A stretch of 58,411 nt of DNA from positions 1-58,411 of the forward strand of contig NZ_JAMQKB010000017.1 in the NCBI RefSeq assembly GCF_028416575.1, written 5' to 3'. A program made the translations under genes and the position numbers. Positions 53,144 to 58,411 of this stretch are shown here, piece after piece. Below the pieces are notes generated by a model. That model did not search any database and was not told where the DNA came from. It was given only the letters and a program-made list of their open reading frames with translations. The DNA is from Terrihalobacillus insolitus (GTDB lineage Bacteria; Bacillota; Bacilli; Bacillales; Amphibacillaceae). The stretch's first letter is position 1. The number at the start of each line of letters is the position of its first letter.

Positions 53144-54094
53144 TTATTCCAATCCAGCAACCCACTCATCCACTTTGTCTTGATTGTCTTCCACCCAAGC
53201 TGCAGCTGCATCTTCTGCACTTGTTCCGTTCTGGATCGCTAACATTACTTCTTCCATGTCCGCCGCTTCCCAGTTAAATTGATCGAGAATTTGGTAGGCA
53301 GCTGGACTATCATCTTCTAATCCTTTACGTACCATTGTTTTAATTTCTTCTTCTCCACCAAAAGAACCCTCTGGATCTTCTAGATACTTCAGATCATACT
53401 TCGCAAATTTCCAGTGTGGTGTCCAACCAGTAACAACGATTGGTTCTTCATTATCAATTGCTTGACCAAGAGCTGTTGCCATTGCACCACTTGAAGAAGT
53501 CTGTACTTCCCAACCATCTAAACCGTAGTCCTCGATAGATTGTTCAGCTGCTTTTACTACACCTGCCCCAGCTTCAATTCCAGTAATTTTATTGTCTAAT
53601 TCATCAGAGAAGTTTGTGAGGTCACCAATTGTTGTTGCATCCATATATTCTGGAACAACTAAACCTATTTTAGCACCTTTAAGGTTCGTCCCTAAATCGA
53701 CAAGGTCTGCTTTATATTGTTCATACAAATCCCCATGTGTCCCCGGTAGCCATGCTGCTACCATACCATCTGCTTCACCTTGAGCAACAGATTGCCACAT
53801 TAAAGCATTGTCGATAGGTGTAATGGTCACATCATATCCTTGATCACGAAGTACATTCGCAATAACGTTCGTTGAAGCTACTTCAGAATCCCATTCAACA
53901 TATACGAGTTCTAATTCCTTGTCTCCAAGTGTAACACCTTCTGATTCTCCTTGATCTTCACTTTCCGATCCATTTCCCCCATCACCTTCACCAGTTTCAG
54001 GGCTTTCTTCTTGTCCGCCACCACAAGCTGCTAGCAATAGTGTCAGCAACAATGCAGTTGCTAAACCTAGATACTTCCATTTAAGTTTAAACAT
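53144..54094 (-). CDS. opuAC: OpuAC, glycine betaine-binding lipoprotein
   Basis: 316 residues. Lipobox LAAC after a hydrophobic signal (LATALLLTLLLAAC), then an acidic, Gly/Glu/Ser-rich linker of about 30 residues, then the ligand-binding domain. LELVYVEWDSEVASTNVIANVL at the start and VTGWTPHWKFAKYDLKYLEDPEG near the middle supply Trp residues of the betaine cage. The acidic surface fits a halotolerant organism. Third gene of opuAA-opuAB-opuAC. Confidence 0.93.
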   Translation of the reverse strand: MFKLKWKYLGLATALLLTLLLAACGGGQEESPETGEGDGGNGSESEDQGESEGVTLGDKELELVYVEWDSEVASTNVIANVLRDQGYDVTITPIDNALMWQSVAQGEADGMVAAWLPGTHGDLYEQYKADLVDLGTNLKGAKIGLVVPEYMDATTIGDLTNFSDELDNKITGIEAGAGVVKAAEQSIEDYGLDGWEVQTSSSGAMATALGQAIDNEEPIVVTGWTPHWKFAKYDLKYLEDPEGSFGGEEEIKTMVRKGLEDDSPAAYQILDQFNWEAADMEEVMLAIQNGTSAEDAAAAWVEDNQDKVDEWVAGLE

Positions 54095-54162
54095 AACTTA
54101 ATATCTCCCCTTTTTATCATTTTTTTATATAGAAACTTTTCAAGAAGAAAAGTTACCATTCA

Positions 54163-55008
54163 CTATTTTCCTTTTTGTGTGTTTAGATTTTGAGTAAATC
54201 GGTCAATGATAATAGCTAGAATAACAATACCAATCCCAGCAACAAAACCTGTACCTACCTGTGCACGTTGCAAGGAAGATAGTACCTCTCTTCCTAAACC
54301 AGGGGCACCGATCATGGACGCGATCACGACCATGGATAAAGAAAGCATCACCGTTTGGTTAACCCCTGCCATAATCGTGCTTTTCGCCATCGGTAATTCT
54401 ACCTTGAAAAGCTTCTGTGAACCCGTGCTACCAAAAGCCTCAGAAGCTTCCACCAATTCCGTTGCAACCTGCCTAATTCCCAAGTTCGTTAAACGAACCG
54501 TCGGAGGGGTGGCAAAGATCAATGACGCAAAAATACCAGGAACCATCCCAATACTAAAGAAGGCTACGGCAGGAATTAAGTATACAAAAGCTGGCATCGT
54601 CTGCATAAAGTCCAAAATTGGCGTAATAATGGACTCTGCTGTTTTGCTCTTCGACATTAAAATACCTATTGGCACACCAATGACTACTGATAATACACTA
54701 GAAATTGCCACAAGCGCAAAGGTAAGCATTAACTCCTCCCAAAGTCCTTGGTTATAGATGAGCCATAGACCTATAATGGAGAATACTGCTAAACCATATT
54801 TTTTTCCACTTACAAAAAAAGCGAATATAGCAACGATTAAAATAACAATGACAGGCGGAATGGAAGCTAACTTATCTCCGAACCATTCCATAAAATCACC
54901 AAATTGATTTTTTATCGGGTCAAACAGAAATGAAAATGTATCTGTAATCCAAACGGTTAGACTTTTTATTATTTCAGCTATTGGCAACTTATCAATAAAA
55001 TCAAGCAT
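54163..55008 (-). CDS. opuAB: OpuAB, glycine betaine ABC transporter permease
   Basis: 281 residues. Membrane subunit of the OpuA importer. [56 protein letters not shown] is the permease loop contacting the ATPase. Six or more membrane helices. Overlaps the opuAA stop; ATG at 55008 is favoured over the ATG at 55017 by GAGGTG spacing. Confidence 0.93.
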   Translation of the reverse strand: MLDFIDKLPIAEIIKSLTVWITDTFSFLFDPIKNQFGDFMEWFGDKLASIPPVIVILIVAIFAFFVSGKKYGLAVFSIIGLWLIYNQGLWEELMLTFALVAISSVLSVVIGVPIGILMSKSKTAESIITPILDFMQTMPAFVYLIPAVAFFSIGMVPGIFASLIFATPPTVRLTNLGIRQVATELVEASEAFGSTGSQKLFKVELPMAKSTIMAGVNQTVMLSLSMVVIASMIGAPGLGREVLSSLQRAQVGTGFVAGIGIVILAIIIDRFTQNLNTQKGK

Positions 55009-56200
55009 TTTCAACATTCACCTCACCTTCACCAGCAAGTGCAGCAATAACAGCTCCACGGACAATGATTCCTAATATTTTCCCATCTTCTACGACCGCA
55101 ACTGGAACTGGTGAATCATGAATAATCTCAAAAATTTCGTGCATAGAAGTATCCTTTGATACAGTAGGCACATCTGTTTTTAAAATTTGATTAATGTCTC
55201 GAATCTCATTTTTTCTAGCTTCGGATGCATCATCAGCGGTGACATACCCTTTTAAGTTTCTTTTCCCATCTGTTACGTAAATACTTGAGAGACCTTCCTC
55301 TCGCATTCGCTCAAGCGCAACTCTAGGGCCGTGTTTCTCGAAGTTTACTGTTTCAGGACGTTTCATAATGTGCTCTGCTGTCAATACCTTCGAGCGATCA
55401 ACATCTTCAACAAACTTCTCTACATAATCATTCGCTGGGTTCACTAAAATTTCTTCAGGCGTTCCAATTTGGACGATAGATCCATCTTTCATCAGAGCAA
55501 TACGATCCCCAATCCGTAGTGCTTCATCTAAGTCGTGCGTAATAAACAAAATCGTCTTCTTCATACTTTCCTGAAGATCAAGAAGCTCATCCTGCATGTC
55601 CTTGCGAATTAAAGGATCTAAAGCAGAAAATGCTTCATCCATCAAAAGAACTTCTGGGTCATTCGCTAACGCACGAGCTAACCCAACACGCTGCTGCATT
55701 CCTCCAGATAGTTGACCAGGATATTGGTTAATATAGTTTCCTAATCCAACCATTTCCAGAGCCTCTGTTGCTTTTTGCTGCCTTTTTTCCTTATCCACAT
55801 TTTGAACTTCTAAACCAAATTCCGCATTTTCTAATACCGTTCGATGTGGGAACAATGCAAACCGTTGGAACACCATACTTAGTTTTTCACGACGTACTTT
55901 ACGAAGACCCTGTTTATCCATTCTAGCAAGATCTTCACCGTCAATGAAAACACTTCCTTCTGTTGGTTCAATCAATCGGTTTACTAAACGAACAAGAGTA
56001 GACTTTCCACTCCCAGACAAACCCATTAAAACAAAAATCTCTCCTGCTTCCACCTCAAAGGAAGCTCGATTAACTCCAACTGTACTACCAGTTTGTTTCA
56101 ATATTTCATCTTTGGACTTTCCTTCATCCAAAAGCTTTAAGGCTTGTTTTGTATTTTTCCCAAACACTTTAGATAAGCCTTCTACTTTAATAACTGGCAC
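55001..56200 (-). CDS. opuAA: OpuAA, glycine betaine ABC transporter ATPase with CBS domains
   Basis: 399 residues. Walker [10 protein letters not shown] at 60-68, signature [15 protein letters not shown], Walker [13 protein letters not shown]; two C-terminal CBS domains (about 265-390) that sense ionic strength in OpuA systems. An N-terminal helical insert ([19 protein letters not shown]) is typical. GTG at 56200 with TGAGGTGA upstream. A solo element end lies just ahead of the start, in the leader. Confidence 0.94.
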   Translation of the reverse strand: MPVIKVEGLSKVFGKNTKQALKLLDEGKSKDEILKQTGSTVGVNRASFEVEAGEIFVLMGLSGSGKSTLVRLVNRLIEPTEGSVFIDGEDLARMDKQGLRKVRREKLSMVFQRFALFPHRTVLENAEFGLEVQNVDKEKRQQKATEALEMVGLGNYINQYPGQLSGGMQQRVGLARALANDPEVLLMDEAFSALDPLIRKDMQDELLDLQESMKKTILFITHDLDEALRIGDRIALMKDGSIVQIGTPEEILVNPANDYVEKFVEDVDRSKVLTAEHIMKRPETVNFEKHGPRVALERMREEGLSSIYVTDGKRNLKGYVTADDASEARKNEIRDINQILKTDVPTVSKDTSMHEIFEIIHDSPVPVAVVEDGKILGIIVRGAVIAALAGEGEVNVENA

Positions 56201-56635
56201 TATTTTCACCTCACCATATAAATAGACTTTTTGAACACACACTTTAACATAATCGTTTTATCGTTTAACAGCAACCAAACTAAGTAAGTAAAGTAAACAA
56301 AACACACAATTCTACCTATAATATCTTCTAGATTTTCTTTAAACAACAAAATTCATGTTAACAGTGCATTCCATTTGAATAACTTCTATTAGTGCGTATG
56401 CATATTACTTTATTACTATATCTTGTTAACCATATAAATTTCAAACGATAAAAACCATTGATTTTGTACGTATTTTTCATACAGTTTATTCTGTACAAAG
56501 TTACACACTCTATTTCTTTTAATTTCTTCATTTTGCTCCCAAATCCGTGTACCAATGCAATTTTTATTTTAATTACGATTGGTGTAACCTTTTAGTATCG
56601 TCTATTTTATAGTATTGGTTTTAGGGGAGGATCTT
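56201..56635. other. opuA-gbsR divergent control region
   Basis: 435 bases with no gene. It must hold the opuA promoter (minus) and the gbsR promoter (plus). A GACTTTTTGAAC element end is at 56225-56236, just upstream of opuAA. The rest is AT-rich with inverted TTAACA/TGTTAA-like motifs near 56353-56428. No clean promoter can be named. Confidence 0.55.
56225..56236. repeat. Solo GACTTTTTGAAC end in the opuA leader
   Basis: GACTTTTTGAAC then ACACACACTTTAAC, a match to the left-hand flank (GAACACGCATTA) of the element family. No partner end within 200 bases. Confidence 0.55.
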
Positions 56636-57157
56636 ATGTCAAAAAACCAACTGGAAAATTTAAATTATTTAATTGTGACAGAATTTGCAAAAACCCTCGA
56701 ATTGTTTGACCTAAGTTCATCTGAGGCTCGGCTATTTGCTGTGCTTTATATTGAAAACAGACCAATGAAATTAGATGAAATGGGAGAAAAAGTAGGAAAA
56801 AGCAAAACTTCGGTTAGTAACGGGGTTCGAAGCCTACTAGATCTAAACCTCGTCGAACGTGTCTGGAAAAAAGGGGAACGAAAGGATCTATATCAAGCGG
56901 ATGAAGACCTTTATCGGAAATTCATGTCCAATTACATACACAAATGGCTCGACGCTACAAATCGTCAAAAAGACTCCCTTGAACAAATTGAAGAGCAATT
57001 AAGAAAAGAATCACTACAGGTAAATAATCCATCTTTAAATGAATATGTAGATGATTTAAATGATCGATTAATTGGAATGATCGAATTTCATAAGTTAATA
57101 CAATCCACGTTCAAAGATATAAAACATTCAGCCACATCATTAAATAAAAATAATTGA
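56636..57157 (+). CDS. gbsR: GbsR/MarR-type regulator, probable OpuA regulator
   Basis: 173 residues. MarR-like winged helix: FDLSSSEARLFAVLYIENRPMKLDEMGEKVGKSKTSVSNGVRSLLDLNLVERVWKKGERKDLYQ. GbsR-type proteins sense choline or betaine and repress osmolyte genes; B. subtilis GbsR and OpcR are about 180 residues. The divergent position to opuAA-AB-AC strongly suggests it regulates opuA, but no operator was identified. ATG at 56636 after AGGGGAGG. Confidence 0.85.
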   Translation: MSKNQLENLNYLIVTEFAKTLELFDLSSSEARLFAVLYIENRPMKLDEMGEKVGKSKTSVSNGVRSLLDLNLVERVWKKGERKDLYQADEDLYRKFMSNYIHKWLDATNRQKDSLEQIEEQLRKESLQVNNPSLNEYVDDLNDRLIGMIEFHKLIQSTFKDIKHSATSLNKNN

Positions 57158-57527
57158 AGGGTACATCGTTTGTTTAAACACGCATTTTTAGGGAAGGACA
57201 TGCTCCTTCTCTTTTTGTGCTATTTGAAATCACAGCTCTACAAAAATGAAACAACAAATGTTAATGCATTTTTTTGTTTTCTCCACGCAAATGCCCATTC
57301 TACAATTACATCTCTTGCATAGTATCCATAGTATGACACAGAATCCAATCAGCTTTACCGCTTTGTACAGATATCTGAAATTAACAGCCCGAATACAAGA
57401 AATCCATCCTGTTTATTTTTTTCTTTCAGGGCTATTGATTTTTATAACGAAACGTACTATTATTCTGTGAGGGAAGAACACCCTAATTACGATTATAACG
57501 GAAATCATTGCTAAGGGGGAATTAGGG
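57158..57527. other. Intergenic stretch between gbsR and the DUF3267 gene
   Basis: Contains a terminator (57193-57218: GAAGGA CATGC TCCTTC then TCTTTTTG). The remaining 300 bases are AT-rich; a 74-residue reading at 57246-57470 lacks a ribosome site and is not annotated. Confidence 0.6.
57193..57218 (+). terminator. Terminator of gbsR
   Basis: GAAGGA pairs with TCCTTC around CATGC, then TCTTTTTG. Confidence 0.75.
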
Positions 57528-58064
57528 ATGAATTGCTGGAAAACGGTGAATGTTAGTAGAGAATTCGGTCTAAACCGTATCTACATGATATCTTTTTTGT
57601 TAGGACTTTTGTCTTTTGTATTTCTTTATTTGCCATTATCTATGATCCATCAATCTAGTAATCAACAAGAATATGGCCTGCTCCCTTTGCTACTAGGTTT
57701 ATTACTGTTACCAGCATTGCATAAATTAATGCACATTGTGCCGCTTATTCTTGCAAACAAACGATTGAAAATAAAATGGAAAATAAAAATGGGATTACTG
57801 CCTATTTTCTCGTATCGAAGTAAATCGAGATTATCGAAAAAAACATCTGTACTATCCCTGTTAGCTCCAACCATGCTAATCACCTTACCAGGATTAGTCA
57901 CAAGTTTTGTTTACCCTGATTATTTTGCTTATATCCTATTATTTTCATGTGTGAATATTGGTATGTCTTTTACTGATTATTTGTATGCCTATCATGTAAT
58001 AAAAGCCCCAAGACGTTGTATAATTGAAAATGCGAATGATGAATTTGATATTCTAATTTCATAG
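57528..58064 (+). CDS. DUF3267 membrane protein (YhaJ-like)
   Basis: 178 residues, four or five membrane helices. Pattern of DUF3267: LLPLLLGLLLLPALHKLMHIVPLILANKR then an inner helical region (LSLLAPTMLITLPGLVTSF) and a C-terminal helix ending in the conserved acidic end. The putative zincin motif reads HKLMH, with Lys where a Glu would be needed for proteolysis. AAGGGGGAATTAG site. Near hit and yhaH homologues, as yhaJ is in B. subtilis. Confidence 0.8.
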   Translation: MNCWKTVNVSREFGLNRIYMISFLLGLLSFVFLYLPLSMIHQSSNQQEYGLLPLLLGLLLLPALHKLMHIVPLILANKRLKIKWKIKMGLLPIFSYRSKSRLSKKTSVLSLLAPTMLITLPGLVTSFVYPDYFAYILLFSCVNIGMSFTDYLYAYHVIKAPRRCIIENANDEFDILIS

Positions 58065-58072
58065 AATAGAAA

Positions 58073-58106
58073 AGAAAAGCACTTGTCTAAAGTGCTTTCT
58101 TTTCTT
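58073..58106. terminator. Terminator after the DUF3267 gene
   Basis: AAAGCACTT pairs with AAGTGCTTT around GTCTA, followed by CTTTTCTTTTTC. Confidence 0.85.
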
Positions 58107-58131
58107 TTTCGCATTGTTTAACGTACTTCCG

Positions 58132-58228
58132 AAAGAAGTCTCCCTCTTCAAGCGTGTAAAGGGCGTAGCCCAACGGTAAGGGGGAGATGAATTTCGGTTG
58201 GGCGATAGCCCAAAGGCTTATTCTTTCT
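58132..58228 (+). mobile_element. Structured left end of an IS200/IS605-type element (partial)
   Basis: This stretch upstream of tnpA holds short hairpins GGGC-GTA-GCCC and GGGC-GATA-GCCC, plus TCTCCCTCTT (near 58139) opposite AAGGGGGAGA (near 58176), and CCCAAC opposite GTTGGG, which would cross that stem as in a pseudoknot. IS200/IS605 ends work as single-strand hairpins. The full element leaves the window, so boundaries are not known. Confidence 0.5.
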
Positions 58229-58277
58229 TCTAAATATGGTATAATCAGTATTATAAATTAAAAGAACTGATATAACA

Positions 58278-58411
58278 ATGAAGCTAGACAGTAATAACCA
58301 TTCAGTGTTCTTGATGTATTACCATCTTGTGTTAGTCGTGAAGTATCGAAGGAAAGTGATGGATGATCCCATTTCAGACTATGCTAAAGATAAATTTATA
58401 TCTTTGAGTGA
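58278..58411 (+). CDS. tnpA: IS200/IS605-family transposase TnpA, 5' part
   Basis: First 44 residues: MKLDSNNHSVFLMYYHLVLVVKYRRKVM, the typical TnpA start (HSVF-x-x-YYHLV-x-VVKYR). The HUH metal motif and Tyr nucleophile would lie past the window. It is single-strand transposase. ATG at 58278; upstream has TATAAT at about 58240 as a -10. Cut by the end of the sequence, so integrity is not known. Confidence 0.85.
   Translation, partial: MKLDSNNHSVFLMYYHLVLVVKYRRKVMDDPISDYAKDKFISLS

Noticed and set aside
54206..54757. 183-codon antisense frame over opuAB
   Set aside because: Opposite strand of a clear transporter gene; composition typical of an antisense shadow.
57246..57470. 74-codon plus-strand reading frame after gbsR
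   Set aside because: No ribosome-binding site, low-complexity His/Leu/Phe translation, and a stretch with no conservation signal visible.

Overview
This window is a low-GC Firmicute chromosome segment, almost certainly from an endospore-forming, probably halotolerant, member of the Bacillaceae (an Oceanobacillus/Virgibacillus-like genus is my guess; the sequence does not fix the genus). The spore assignment rests on a complete gerPA-gerPF operon. The family-level assignment rests on gene neighbourhoods matching the B. subtilis yit, yis, yhj, yhf, hemEHY and yha regions. A glycine betaine OpuA transporter next to a GbsR-type regulator fits salt tolerance. Genes have strong AGGAGG-type ribosome sites and several TTG/GTG starts.

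Layout. 1-5.6 kb: uppP, then a molybdopterin set (mobB-moaE-moaD), the yitW/yitV/yitU housekeeping group and three small proteins. 5.6-8.2 kb: a minus-strand cluster of five GerPA/GerPF-family microproteins, one GerPC-like coiled-coil protein and one small heat-shock protein. It looks like a second, divergent GerP-type system and is my best candidate for something under-described. 8.3-17.4 kb: YitT, DegV and YppF family proteins, a membrane-anchored GH13 protein that has lost all three catalytic residues, asnB, yisL, rocD and a DUF418 membrane protein. 17.5-19.8 kb: the canonical gerPA-F operon, split between gerPB and gerPC by a 142-bp inverted-repeat element. 19.9-27.1 kb: addA and addB (AddAB recombination nuclease). 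27.2-36.7 kb: CAP-domain lipoprotein, signal peptidase I, TVP38-family protein, comK, Ste24-type protease, lcfB with a FadR-type operator, lplJ, yhfI and yhfH. 36.7-37.2 kb: a gene-free higher-order repeat array. 37.2-42.5 kb: hemEHY, a zinc alcohol dehydrogenase and hmoB. 42.8-51.6 kb: a BdbC/thioredoxin pair, liaFSR, a ferritin-like protein, an M20 amidohydrolase, a CHY zinc-finger protein and ecsABC. 52.1-58.4 kb: hit, a YtxH-family protein, opuA(AA-AB-AC) divergent from a gbsR-like gene, a DUF3267 membrane protein, and the start of an IS200/IS605-type tnpA cut by the window end.

Scattered through the window is a family of short non-coding elements bounded by 12-bp inverted repeats (GTTCAAAAAGTC / GACTTTTTGAAC). 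There are two full 142-bp copies in opposite orientation, one 128-bp divergent copy, two 41-bp internally deleted copies and several solo ends. No tRNA, rRNA or CRISPR array was seen. Functions are assigned from recognisable motifs, length and gene order; no database search was possible.
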